Assembly (NCBI GenBank): GCA_002416505.1
Contig: DIAM01000005.1
Location: forward strand, 193,349-215,116
Source: Gammaproteobacteria bacterium UBA5078
GTDB lineage: Bacteria; Pseudomonadota; Gammaproteobacteria; Pseudomonadales; Pseudohongiellaceae
Direction of reading: 5' to 3'
DNA length: 21,768 bases
Within the stretch, counting starts at the first letter, position 1. The number at the start of each line of letters is the position of its first letter. Of this stretch, positions 8,624 to 15,531 are shown in pieces. The position numbers and the translations under genes were made by a program. The notes beneath the pieces were generated by a model. It did no database searches, was not told the origin of the DNA, and saw nothing but the letters and a program-made list of their open reading frames with translations.

Positions 8624-9514
8624 ATGAGCCTACTCCGCCTCCCGCTAGCCACGCCTCGGTTCTGCCTGCTGTGCCTGAGCCTGGTGCTCGGCACAGCGGC
8701 CTGGGCCTCGGATCAGCCGCCACCGGCGGCACTGCGCAGCGACAGTGGCCGCTTCGTTGCGGCCAACGCCGAGTTCACTCTGCTGCACGAGATGGGCCAC
8801 CTGCTGATTGCCGAGCTGGACCTGCCGGTGCTCGGCCGCGAGGAGGACGCCGCCGATCAGTTGGGCTTCATCAGCCTGTTCCTGTCCTATGGGCGCCAAC
8901 GCGACGCCGATTTCTACGCCAAGCTGTTGGACATCGCCGATTACTGGCGCCTGGAATGGCAACGGCCGAAACCCGACTATGAAGAAGTGTATGCCTGGGC
9001 CAGCCACGGTCTCGACGCCCAGCGCTTCTACAACCTGGCCTGTCTGATCTACGGCAGCGATCCGGATCAATTGGAATGGGTGCCCAAGGTCACCGGGTTG
9101 CCGGTGGAGCGCGCACTCTATTGCGATCAGGAATACACCCAAGTGCGCGAAGCACTGGCCTGGGTCGAACGGCAACACGGACGTCCGCCGCATGAGCCGC
9201 TCCGCCACCGCATCCAGGTGATCTACGAGCCGCCCAGCCTGCGCGTGGAAGATGGCCAGCGCCTACTCGAACAGATCCGCCGCTCCGGCGAAGTGGAAGC
9301 CATCGCCGCCCGCGCCAGCCAGGCCTACCGCCTGCCCCGCAGCCTGACGTTGCGCCTGGCCAATTGCGGCGCACCGGACGCCTGGTACAACCGCAACAGC
9401 GGTGAATTGGTGCTCTGTTACGAGCGCCTGGCGCACTTCCAAATGCTCGCCGAACAGCTGCCGCGTCTGCGGCAGGCGGCCTCACAGAGCTGTGAAACCT
9501 GCAGCAAGCCGTAG
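8624..9514 (+). CDS. Exported DUF4344-type zinc metallopeptidase (putative)
   Basis: This 296-residue protein has a signal peptide with a hydrophobic core at about residues 13-26 and probable cleavage after AWA (28). A gluzincin-type HEMGH motif at residues 55-59 is followed by EEDAAD, which may supply the third zinc ligand. The C-terminal block NCGAPDAWYNRNSGELVLCY resembles the conserved end of DUF4344 proteins. Several cysteines, including CETC right at the C terminus, suggest disulfides in the periplasm. ATG 8624 is preceded by GAGGGG with a 6-nt gap; an in-frame TTG at 8618 falls too close to that site. The substrate is unknown. The stop codon lies inside a palindrome shared with the convergent neighbour. 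Confidence 0.82.
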   Translation: MSLLRLPLATPRFCLLCLSLVLGTAAWASDQPPPAALRSDSGRFVAANAEFTLLHEMGHLLIAELDLPVLGREEDAADQLGFISLFLSYGRQRDADFYAKLLDIADYWRLEWQRPKPDYEEVYAWASHGLDAQRFYNLACLIYGSDPDQLEWVPKVTGLPVERALYCDQEYTQVREALAWVERQHGRPPHEPLRHRIQVIYEPPSLRVEDGQRLLEQIRRSGEVEAIAARASQAYRLPRSLTLRLANCGAPDAWYNRNSGELVLCYERLAHFQMLAEQLPRLRQAASQSCETCSKP

Positions 9515-9530
9515 CACCCGAGGGTGCTAC
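9511..9530. terminator. 20-bp perfect palindrome between convergent genes
   Basis: GTAGCACCC-GA-GGGTGCTAC forms a 9-bp stem with a 2-nt loop. It contains the TAG stop of the metallopeptidase gene and lies 9 nt beyond the stop of the convergent GST-like gene. There is no T run on either side, so it is more likely a transcript-end stabiliser or small REP-like unit than a classical intrinsic terminator. Confidence 0.5.
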
Positions 9531-9539
9531 AACCCCGAC

Positions 9540-10475
9540 TTAGCGCGCTTGGATGCGGAAGCCCAGGCGCGGGAAATGCACATGTACAGTGCCGGCGCGC
9601 GGGTCTTCACGGCGCAGGATCAGTTCTTCGCTGCCGCTGAAGAGCAACTCGCCTTCTACTGCATCGACACCGTAATCGATGGCCGAAATCGCCACCTGCT
9701 GACCTGGCTTGAAGCCATTCGGGTCGACCAAGGTTTCGCTCGGCAAGGCCACCGGCGTCGCCTCGCGGGCAATCGCCAGCGCCTCTTCGCCGCTCATCTC
9801 GCTGAGCGAGCCATGGCCGAAACCCAGCACGCGGGCCAACCAGGCCGCAACAGCCGGGTACTCGTCAACCAATGGCGCGGTTACCGGCGTGCCACGCAGG
9901 AACCACAGCGGGTGGGCCAGGGCAATGTCGGCCAACGACGGCTCGCCGAACAGGAAGTCGCCTTGCTCACGCTCAAGCTGTTGCTGCAAACGAGCTATCA
10001 ATGTCGGCCACTGATGCTTGGCCTGCTCGGCCGGCAAACGGGTAGCCAGGCCACCGTTGAACAGGGTCGAACGGTCGGCGACAAACGCCTTGAGGAACTC
10101 CGGCGGCAACTTGCCGAAACGCGCGGCGATGGATTCCGGTTGGAACACCAGACTCACCGCATGCAGGAACACCACCGAGTCGGCCCACTGGGCAAAGCAG
10201 GCGACATTGAACTCCTGACCTTCGGGGAACAGCGTTGGGGTGGCTTTTTCCGCCTCCAGACGGCGGGCGATCAGCGCGGTATCGCAGTAGATGTCGGCCC
10301 CCACTTGCAGCACCGGGGTCTTGCGGTAACCGCCGGTCAGCGCGGTCAGATCCGGCTTGGGCATGATCGGCGGGATCGTCACCGAGCGCCAGGACAGTTG
10401 CTTGAAACCCAACAGCAGACGCGCCTTCTCGGCAAACGGCGAGGTTGGGTAATGGTGCAGGATCAACTCGTGCAT
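9540..10475 (-). CDS. Glutathione S-transferase-like protein with extra C-terminal domain
   Basis: This 311-residue protein begins with a thioredoxin-like GST domain (residues about 1-77; HHYPTSPFAEKARLLL contains a candidate catalytic Ser12, and TPVLQVG/CDTALIARRLE form the glutathione-site region). An all-helical C-terminal GST domain follows to about residue 215 (GEPSLADIALAHPLWFL). The last 80-90 residues (starting near VALPSETLVDPNGFKPGQQV) are beta-rich and absent from normal GSTs of about 200-220 residues. The ribosome site GCGGAG lies 6 nt before ATG. It is the last gene of a minus-strand cluster behind the GIY-YIG gene, with a 65-nt gap. Conjugating activity and substrate are unknown. 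Confidence 0.85.
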   Translation of the reverse strand: MHELILHHYPTSPFAEKARLLLGFKQLSWRSVTIPPIMPKPDLTALTGGYRKTPVLQVGADIYCDTALIARRLEAEKATPTLFPEGQEFNVACFAQWADSVVFLHAVSLVFQPESIAARFGKLPPEFLKAFVADRSTLFNGGLATRLPAEQAKHQWPTLIARLQQQLEREQGDFLFGEPSLADIALAHPLWFLRGTPVTAPLVDEYPAVAAWLARVLGFGHGSLSEMSGEEALAIAREATPVALPSETLVDPNGFKPGQQVAISAIDYGVDAVEGELLFSGSEELILRREDPRAGTVHVHFPRLGFRIQAR

Positions 10476-10540
10476 GACTGGCTCCGCAACGGTGAAGGAA
10501 GCCGCCAGCTTAACCGCGCACGGCGCAGCGGCCTACCCGC

Positions 10541-10840
10541 TCAGCTTGATAGCTCGCTATCAACCACACCGATAAGGTCATGAGCCGCGACCAAGACTTC
10601 CTTGGCGGCCTTGCCCAGGCGCTTGATCGCCCGCTCGCGGCGCAGCGCATCGCCCTTGCCCGCGCAGGCCTCGATATAGACCAGGGCCACTGCGGGGCTG
10701 GAGTAGAAAAAGCGTGCGCCTTTACCGCTCTGGTGCTGGGCGAAGCGGCGCTGTGGGTCGTCGCTGATACCGCAGTACAGGGCACCGTTCTGTGCCCTCA
10801 CCAGGTAGACGAACCAGGCTTTGCGCGCTGGCTCATTCAT
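10541..10840 (-). CDS. GIY-YIG nuclease-superfamily small protein (YhbQ/UPF0213-like)
   Basis: This 99-residue single-domain protein has the GIY-YIG core: VYLV at residues 11-14, YCGIS at 22-26, the conserved arginines RR at 31-32 within DDPQRRFAQHQSGKGA, and Glu69 in the RRERAIKRL helix. This is the layout of YhbQ-type stand-alone domains (about 100 residues), for which weak DNA nuclease activity has been proposed. The start is supported by ACGAGAG upstream. It lies 15 nt after pcs and is probably co-transcribed with it. A palindrome covers the last codons. The fold assignment is firm; the biological role is not known. Confidence 0.9.
   Translation of the reverse strand: MNEPARKAWFVYLVRAQNGALYCGISDDPQRRFAQHQSGKGARFFYSSPAVALVYIEACAGKGDALRRERAIKRLGKAAKEVLVAAHDLIGVVDSELSS
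10546..10563. repeat. 18-bp perfect inverted repeat over the GIY-YIG 3' end
   Basis: TTGATAGC-TC-GCTATCAA is a perfect 8-bp stem with a 2-nt loop, lying within the last seven codons and ending 5 nt before the gene's lower boundary. It could act as a terminator or mRNA stabiliser before the downstream GST-like gene. It has no adjacent T run. Confidence 0.5.
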
Positions 10841-10855
10841 CGGCGGCAGCTCTCG

Positions 10856-11566
10856 TCAGGCCAACCATTCGCGGACGGTGCGCCACACGCACACGCCCAC
10901 AAAATAAGCCGACGCCAGCAACCAGACCACCAGCAACCAGGTTGGGTGCAGCGGGTGCTGCAGGATCAGCACGGCACAGGCGAGCATCCACACCATGGTC
11001 GCTGCGATATTAAGCGGCATCAGCTCCTTGACCCGGAACGGGTGGAGGAACTTCATCTGCGTCAGGGTCAGCCCCGACAGCAGCAGGATGGTGGCAAACG
11101 TCAGCCAGGGGCCGAAATCGAGCAGGTAGAAATACACCACCACCACGTTCCACGCCGCCGGGAAGCCGACAAAGTAGTTGTCCTTGCTCTTCATGTTGAC
11201 GTTGCAGAAACAGAACAACGAAGACAGGAGAATCAACCCGACCGACAGCAGCAGGGTGTACTCCGGCAGTGGGATAAAGCGATAAACGAAGATGGCCGGA
11301 ATGAACACGTAGGTGAGGTAGTCGATCACCAGATCCAGGGTCGACCCATCGAACTGCGGCAACACGCCCTTGACGTCGAACTTGCGCGCCAGGGTGCCGT
11401 CCAGGCCATCCACCAGCAGCGCCAAGCCCAGCCAAAGCAGGCAAACCTGCGGTTGATTGTCGAGTACCGCGAGCAACGCCAGCAGCGCAAGAATCACACC
11501 GCTGGCAGTCACGGCGTGCACGCTCCAGGCTTTAGCCTTATTCATGGTTAGCAGCATTTCACTCAC
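10856..11566 (-). CDS. pcs: Phosphatidylcholine synthase (CDP-alcohol phosphatidyltransferase)
   Basis: Pcs is an inner-membrane enzyme that makes phosphatidylcholine in one step from CDP-diacylglycerol and choline. The 236-residue protein has the Pcs form of the CDP-alcohol motif, with a 12-residue spacer: D56 G57 xx A60 R61, then 12 residues, G74 xxx D78 xxx D82. Around eight hydrophobic segments are visible. I chose the GTG at 11564-11566 because GGGAG lies 6 nt upstream; in-frame ATGs at codons 4 and 8 are alternatives. It heads a minus-strand cluster with the GIY-YIG and GST-like genes. The enzyme depends on exogenous choline in bacteria that have it, and its presence implies phosphatidylcholine in this organism's membranes. 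Confidence 0.93.
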   Translation of the reverse strand: MSEMLLTMNKAKAWSVHAVTASGVILALLALLAVLDNQPQVCLLWLGLALLVDGLDGTLARKFDVKGVLPQFDGSTLDLVIDYLTYVFIPAIFVYRFIPLPEYTLLLSVGLILLSSLFCFCNVNMKSKDNYFVGFPAAWNVVVVYFYLLDFGPWLTFATILLLSGLTLTQMKFLHPFRVKELMPLNIAATMVWMLACAVLILQHPLHPTWLLVVWLLASAYFVGVCVWRTVREWLA

Positions 11567-11703
11567 GGTCGGCTCCCTGAGGGACGCGGGTCTTATTCAA
11601 CAAATAGTCCAGATTCGCACCTGGTGCCCATCGTCGATCACAGTTCAGACCCGAAAGCCTACCACTCCGTTCGCTGTTGCGGCTAAAAGCCTTGAAACTG
11701 CGG
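11567..11703. promoter_or_regulatory. pcs upstream region and 3' region of the NTF2-like gene
   Basis: This 137-bp gap should contain the pcs promoter (minus strand) and the end of the upstream NTF2-like transcript. I see an 11-bp palindrome GCACC-T-GGTGC at 11617-11627 and an AT-rich TATTTGTTGAATAAG stretch (minus strand) just downstream of it, which could include a -10 element. No clear intrinsic terminator is present. Confidence 0.3.
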
Positions 11704-12174
11704 CTATCGGGCCGCCCGGAACTGCGCCAGCCCCTTGGCCGCCTGTCGGCGAATGGCGTTCTGCACCACTGGTGCCCAGCCGAGCAACAGCCCCTTCATG
11801 CCCAGGGCTTGCCGCGCCCAGCGCCACAGGTCGAAGTGGTCGTGGTGTTCGACGATCTTGCCTTCGCGAAAGATGAAAGCGGCCTCGATGTGGTTGACCA
11901 CCGTGTTGCCGGTTTGGCTGAACAGATACGTCGCCACCCAGCGCGCGCGGCCTTGTCGATCGTCGGCCTGCACCGCATCGAAGGTCAGCGAGAATTGTTG
12001 CGCACGCGCGGCCAGCATCCGCCACATATCCGCCGCCTCGTCACCGCGCAGGTCCTGGAACACCGGGTCGCTGAAACGTACATCGCTGGCGTAACACGCC
12101 GCCATCGTCTCGGCATCCAGGTGCTGGAACGCCTGGTAGAAACGCGTGATCAACTCGGCATTGGGGTGGCTCAT
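11704..12174 (-). CDS. NTF2/SnoaL-like fold protein
   Basis: This 156-residue protein belongs to the nuclear-transport-factor-2-like (SnoaL-like) fold group, small cone-shaped domains that serve as isomerases, hydrolases or binding proteins. Typical features are the N-terminal helix ELITRFYQAFQHLDAETMAACYASDVRFSDPVF (positions 7-39), the buried ADMW helix, and the strands TGNTVVNHIEAAFIFREGKIVEHHDHFDLW. GGAG lies 10 nt before ATG. It is divergent from a GlxA-type regulator across a 119-bp gap with a perfect palindrome, so that regulator may control it. The exact reaction, if any, cannot be told from sequence. Confidence 0.85.
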   Translation of the reverse strand: MSHPNAELITRFYQAFQHLDAETMAACYASDVRFSDPVFQDLRGDEAADMWRMLAARAQQFSLTFDAVQADDRQGRARWVATYLFSQTGNTVVNHIEAAFIFREGKIVEHHDHFDLWRWARQALGMKGLLLGWAPVVQNAIRRQAAKGLAQFRAAR

Positions 12175-12235
12175 GGCAGCGCAACTCCGTAGGGAAGACA
12201 GTCACCAGTATTGCGCTAAAAACGCCGAACGACGA

Positions 12236-12251
12236 TTGGCGTATACGCCAA
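12236..12251. promoter_or_regulatory. 16-bp perfect palindrome, candidate operator between NTF2-like gene and AraC-type regulator
   Basis: TTGGCGTA/TACGCCAA is a perfect palindrome in the 119-bp divergent gap (12175-12293). Related half-sites GCC(G)AA also occur at 12224 and 12268, spaced 23 and 21 bp from the GCCAA of the palindrome at 12247, i.e. about two helical turns, as expected for direct-repeat binding by AraC-type proteins. Both flanking promoters could be controlled from here. Confidence 0.55.
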
Positions 12252-12293
12252 CTTTGTGTCAATAATCGCCAAACTTTCAGACGCTCGAGCCAT

Positions 12294-13256
12294 ATGCCTA
12301 CCCTCGCACTTTACGTCTGCCGGCAAACGGTGTGCTCCAGCCTGAGCATGGCCTGCGATGCCTTTGCCCTGGCCAACCAAATAGCCGGACAACCGCTGTT
12401 CAGGCTGCTGCGTTTCAGCTTGGATGGCCAACCTGTCGAACTGGATTTTGCACGGTTTCAAGTGGACGGCGGCCTGGCGCTGGCCGAGCAGGCCGACATA
12501 CTGATCCTGCCCGCCACCGGCAGCGCCATCGACATAAGCCTGGCGGCCAATGCCGCCCTGCTGCCCTGGCTGGCGCAACGCCCAGCCCATCAGCAAATCG
12601 CCAGCCTGTGCAGCAGCGCATGCTTGCTCGCCGCGGCAGGCATACTCGATGGCCGCCGAGCGACCACGCATTGGGCGCTGGCCCAGCAGTTCCGCCAGCG
12701 CTTCCCACAAGTACACCTGGCAATCGACGAGTTGCTGTGCCACGACGGCAACCTGCTCAGCTCCGGTGGTGCCCATGCCGGCGTGGATCTGTGCCTGCAT
12801 CTGATCGGCCAGCAGGCCAGCGAACGCTTGGCGCAGCAGGTGGCCAATGCACTGGTGTTCGATACCCGGCGCGGCCGCCAATCGCGTTTCGCCCCGCTGC
12901 TGCCCAGCCATGCGGACGACGCTAAAATCGCCCCGCTGCTGCTGTGGATGCAGCGTCATCACGCCGAAGCGATCGACCTCGGCCGGTTGGCCGAACAAGC
13001 CAACTGCTCAGCGCGCACCCTGCTGCGACGCTTCAAGGCCAGCACCGGACTGACGCCCAACGATTACCTGCAACGCTTGCGCATCAGCCGCGCGCAAACC
13101 GCCCTGCACGACCCGGCGCGCTCTCTGCAGCAGGTAGCCGAACAGGTCGGCTACACGGATCGCGCCACCTTCGCCAAACTGTTCAAGCACCTGTGCGGCG
13201 AAACCCCCGGGGCGTTCCGCCGCCGCATGCGCCAGCCGCTCGATCACGCACGCTGA
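12294..13256 (+). CDS. GlxA-type AraC-family transcriptional regulator (DJ-1/PfpI + HTH)
   Basis: This 320-residue regulator combines an N-terminal DJ-1/PfpI-like (class I glutamine amidotransferase-like) sensor domain with a C-terminal AraC DNA-binding domain. In the first domain, the nucleophile-elbow region SLCSSACLLAAAGILDGRRA (residues 104-123) carries Cys106, and SSGGAHAGVDLCLHLI follows. The AraC domain occupies about residues 215-315 with two helix-turn-helices: the first near LGRLAEQANCSARTLLRRF, the second near LQQVAEQVGYTDRATFAKLF. Regulators of this class respond to small amines or nitrogen compounds in characterised cases, but the ligand here is unknown. It is divergent from the NTF2-like gene, its likely target. 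The ribosome site is weak (GAG). Confidence 0.9.
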   Translation: MPTLALYVCRQTVCSSLSMACDAFALANQIAGQPLFRLLRFSLDGQPVELDFARFQVDGGLALAEQADILILPATGSAIDISLAANAALLPWLAQRPAHQQIASLCSSACLLAAAGILDGRRATTHWALAQQFRQRFPQVHLAIDELLCHDGNLLSSGGAHAGVDLCLHLIGQQASERLAQQVANALVFDTRRGRQSRFAPLLPSHADDAKIAPLLLWMQRHHAEAIDLGRLAEQANCSARTLLRRFKASTGLTPNDYLQRLRISRAQTALHDPARSLQQVAEQVGYTDRATFAKLFKHLCGETPGAFRRRMRQPLDHAR

Positions 13257-13270
13257 GCGCCGCCGGCCAG

Positions 13271-13310
13271 CGCATGGCACCGCATGGCACCGCATGGCAC
13301 CGCATGGCGG
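13271..13310. repeat. Tandem 10-bp repeat, nearly four copies
   Basis: The unit CGCATGGCAC occurs three times exactly, and a fourth copy differs in its last two bases (CGCATGGCGG). It starts 15 nt after the AraC-type stop codon. The unit length is close to one helical turn, so it could be either a slippage product or a phased binding array. Confidence 0.85.
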
Positions 13311-13332
13311 ACAAGCCTACGGCATATCCGCC
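13306..13332. repeat. REP-like imperfect hairpin
   Basis: GGCGGACAAGCC-TAC-GGCATATCCGCC pairs at 10 of 12 positions around a 3-nt loop and is followed by CTAC. On the minus strand it reads GTAGGGCGGATATGCCG and onward, a style I associate with repeated extragenic palindromes of pseudomonads. It overlaps the last tandem 10-mer and probably marks the 3' end of the AraC-type transcript. Confidence 0.55.
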
Positions 13333-13448
13333 CTACAACAGTCACCTCACCGATAACCCGCTCGACCAAGCGCTTTGTATGCCTATACCCGTTAAATGTT
13401 GATGCGCTCCAGCGCCGCATGCGGCTTTGATCGCGATAAAGCGGCAGA

Positions 13449-13580
13449 TTAAATCCGCATGCAAAGGCCTTGCGGTAGCTGGCTAGCAGAGACCTTGGTC
13501 GCGAGCGCGCGGGCCTGCCTTGACGCGTTGCCTGGACAGCTCGCGATCAAGGCCGCGCCCAGAAAAATCTGACTGTTCAT
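13449..13580 (-). CDS. Doubtful 43-residue small ORF
   Basis: ATG at 13578-13580 is preceded by GAGGTG with a 6-nt gap, a good ribosome site. The 43-residue product starts MNSQIFLGAALIASCPG, where IASC fits a lipobox, but there is no basic N-region. The ORF lies just downstream of the aap terminator on the same strand and contains the long inverted repeat at 13493-13552. It has no recognisable relatives. It may be a real small peptide, a decayed gene end or chance; I favour chance. Confidence 0.2.
   Translation of the reverse strand: MNSQIFLGAALIASCPGNASRQARALATKVSASQLPQGLCMRI
13493..13552. repeat. 14-bp inverted repeat (one mismatch) with 32-nt spacer
   Basis: CCTTGGTCGCGAGC at 13493-13506 is the reverse complement of GCTCGCGATCAAGG at 13539-13552 except for one base. 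A transcript of either strand would form a long hairpin. A related TTGATCGCGA segment occurs at 13427-13436. Confidence 0.7.
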
Positions 13581-13606
13581 GCAACACCTCATAGGCACAT
13601 AGCCAT

Positions 13607-13634
13607 AAAAAAAGGAGCCCGAAGGCTCCTTTTT
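13607..13634. terminator. Strong intrinsic terminator of the aap operon (bidirectional)
   Basis: An 11-bp stem AAAAAGGAGCC/GGCTCCTTTTT surrounds a 4-nt loop. On the minus strand it reads GGAGCC-TTCG-GGCTCC followed by seven Ts, a textbook terminator with a UUCG tetraloop, 16 nt after the aapP stop. On the plus strand it has five Ts and may also end transcripts coming from the AraC-type gene. Confidence 0.93.
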
Positions 13635-13649
13635 CAATGCACGCACACC

Positions 13650-14414
13650 TCAGTGGATGATCTGACTGAGGAACAGCTTGGTGCGTTCGTTCTGCGGGTT
13701 GGTGAAGAAGGCGTTCGGTTCGTTCTGTTCGACGATTTCACCTTTGTCCATGAAGATCACCCGGTTCGCCACGGTGCGGGCAAAGCCCATTTCGTGGGTT
13801 ACGCAGAGCATGGTCATGCCGTCCTCAGCCAGACCGATCATGGTGTCCAGCACTTCCTTGACCATTTCCGGGTCGAGGGCCGAAGTCGGCTCGTCGAACA
13901 GCATGATCTTCGGCTTCATGCACAGCGCGCGGGCAATCGCCACGCGTTGCTGCTGGCCACCGGAGAGCTGACCCGGGTACTTGAGCGCCTGTTCCGGGAT
14001 GCGCACGCGCTCGAGAAAGTGCATGGCGATTTCCTCGGCCTGACGCTTGGGCATCTTGCGTACCCACATCGGCGCCAGGGTGCAGTTCTGCAACACGGTG
14101 AGGTGTGGGAACAGGTTGAAGTGCTGGAACACCATGCCGACTTCACGGCGCACGGTTTCAATGTGCTTGAGGTCGTGGGTCAACTCGGTGCCGTCGACCA
14201 CAATGCGCCCCTGCTGGTGTTCTTCCAGACGGTTAAGGCAGCGAATGGTGGTCGATTTGCCGGAGCCGGACGGACCGCAAAGGACGATACGCTCGCCGGC
14301 CTGCACGTTCAGGTTGATGTCTTTCAACACGTGGAACTGGCCGTACCATTTGTGCACGCCCTGCATCTGGATCATGCCGTCAGCAGGCGCAGGTTGCTTG
14401 TTTGCTTCGCTCAT
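13650..14414 (-). CDS. aapP: General L-amino-acid ABC transporter, ATP-binding protein AapP
   Basis: This 254-residue cytoplasmic ATPase drives the Aap importer. Canonical motifs are present: Walker A GPSGSGKS at residues 47-54, Q-loop Gln97, signature LSGGQQQ at 150-156, Walker B MLFDEP at 171-176 and the switch histidine in LCVTHEMGF. Sequence style is that of polar-amino-acid (GlnQ/AapP) ATPases. The ATG has AGGAG 8 nt upstream, and that ribosome site overlaps the TAG stop of aapM, suggesting coupled translation. It is the last gene of aapJQMP, followed after 16 nt by a strong terminator. The family assignment is certain; the gene name rests on the complete neighbouring set. Confidence 0.95.
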   Translation of the reverse strand: MSEANKQPAPADGMIQMQGVHKWYGQFHVLKDINLNVQAGERIVLCGPSGSGKSTTIRCLNRLEEHQQGRIVVDGTELTHDLKHIETVRREVGMVFQHFNLFPHLTVLQNCTLAPMWVRKMPKRQAEEIAMHFLERVRIPEQALKYPGQLSGGQQQRVAIARALCMKPKIMLFDEPTSALDPEMVKEVLDTMIGLAEDGMTMLCVTHEMGFARTVANRVIFMDKGEIVEQNEPNAFFTNPQNERTKLFLSQIIH

Positions 14415-14424
14415 CGATTAGCTC

Positions 14425-15522
14425 CTAACGCTTGTGGCCAGTGTCCAGCTTGCGCTCCAAATGCAGGGAGTAGCGGGACATACCAAAACAGAAAATCCAG
14501 AACACCAGGGCCGCGAACACATAGCCTTCGGTGGCCATGCCCAGCCAAGCCGGGTCGGTGGTGGCTTGCTTGATGCTGTTGAGCAGGTCAAACAGGCCGA
14601 TGATGATCACCAGGCTGGTGTCCTTGAACAGCGCGATAAAGGTGTTGACGATGCCGGGGATCACCAGTTTCAGGGCTTGCGGCAGAATCACCAGGCCCAT
14701 CATCCGCCAGTAGCCCAGGCCCATCGCCGCGGCCGCTTCGTACTGCCCCTTGGGAATGGCTTGCAGGCCACCGCGCACCACTTCGGCGATGTACGCCGAC
14801 TGGAACAGGATCACCCCGATCAACGCGCGCATCAGCTTGTCGAAGCTCATCCCTTCCGGGAGGAACAGCGGCAGCATCACCGAGGACATAAACAGCACGG
14901 TGATCAACGGCACACCGCGCCAGAACTCGATGAACGTCACGCAGATCACGCGGATCGCCGGCAGATCGGAGCGCCGACCCAGCGCCAGCATGATGCCCAA
15001 CGGCAACGCACCGGCGATACCGACAGCGGCAATCACCAGGGTCAGCATCAAGCCGCCCCACTGGCTGGTCGATACCGTCGACAGACCGAAGAAGCCACCG
15101 TGCAACAGCCAGTAAGCCAGCAGCGGGTAGATCACCAGGAAGCCAAGGCCATACAGGGCCTTGCGCGGCATCTGCGGCACGAACAACGGTGCAGCACCGA
15201 TGATCGCCAACCACAGGGTCAGGTCGACGCGCCAACGCAGTTCAGTCGGGTAGAAACCGTACATGAACTGACCGAAGCGCTGCTGCACGAACACCCAGCA
15301 GGCGCCCCCGGAGGTACAGTCGGCACGGGTGGTACCGACCCAGTCGGCATCGATAAGCGCCCACTGGATCAGCGGCGGTACGATCAGCCAGACCAGGTAA
15401 GCGGCGAACAGGGTCAGCAGGCTGTTAAACCAACTGGAAAACAGGTTGGCGCGCAGCCAACCAATCACCCCGACGCTGAGCGCCGGTGGCGGCAGATCGG
15501 GTTTGAACGTATGAATTTGCAT
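14425..15522 (-). CDS. aapM: General L-amino-acid ABC transporter, permease AapM
   Basis: This is a 365-residue inner-membrane permease, larger than simple HisM/GlnP permeases, as expected for AapM, because of a long N-terminal half with extra membrane segments (WFNSLLTLFAAYLVWL near residues 32-47; LGFLVIYPLLAYWLLHG further on). The core domain carries the EAA loop that contacts the ATPase: YEAAAAMGLGYWRMMGLVILPQAL, in the C-terminal third. The start ATG has AAGGAG 6 nt upstream; that site is fused to the aapQ stop (TAAGGAG). It forms a heterodimeric channel with AapQ. Confidence 0.94.
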   Translation of the reverse strand: MQIHTFKPDLPPPALSVGVIGWLRANLFSSWFNSLLTLFAAYLVWLIVPPLIQWALIDADWVGTTRADCTSGGACWVFVQQRFGQFMYGFYPTELRWRVDLTLWLAIIGAAPLFVPQMPRKALYGLGFLVIYPLLAYWLLHGGFFGLSTVSTSQWGGLMLTLVIAAVGIAGALPLGIMLALGRRSDLPAIRVICVTFIEFWRGVPLITVLFMSSVMLPLFLPEGMSFDKLMRALIGVILFQSAYIAEVVRGGLQAIPKGQYEAAAAMGLGYWRMMGLVILPQALKLVIPGIVNTFIALFKDTSLVIIIGLFDLLNSIKQATTDPAWLGMATEGYVFAALVFWIFCFGMSRYSLHLERKLDTGHKR

Positions 15523-15531
15523 GGCTGCTCC

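Larger units (their letters stand above)
13257..13606. other. Gene-poor stretch rich in repeats and hairpins
   Basis: Between the AraC-type gene and the aap terminator I see no well-supported gene. The stretch holds tandem 10-mers (13271-13310), a REP-like hairpin (13306-13332), a 12-bp palindrome GCCGCATGCGGC (13414-13425), a hairpin CTTTGATCGCGATAAAG (13425-13441), a 14-bp imperfect inverted repeat (13493-13552) and a doubtful 43-codon ORF on the minus strand. No tRNA or phage-like gene is visible. Confidence 0.6.

Noticed and set aside
9402..10583. Plus-strand ORF (393 codons) across the GST-like gene
   Set aside because: It is antisense to a well-supported gene, with Gln/Arg/His-rich composition and no domain.
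13257..13606. CRISPR array or attachment site in the repeat-rich gap
   Set aside because: The 10-bp units have no spacers, and there is no cas gene, integrase or tRNA nearby.
13449..13646. Longer 65-codon version of the small ORF
   Set aside because: Its first 20 codons are the aap terminator itself; only the 43-codon version with a ribosome site is kept, at low confidence.
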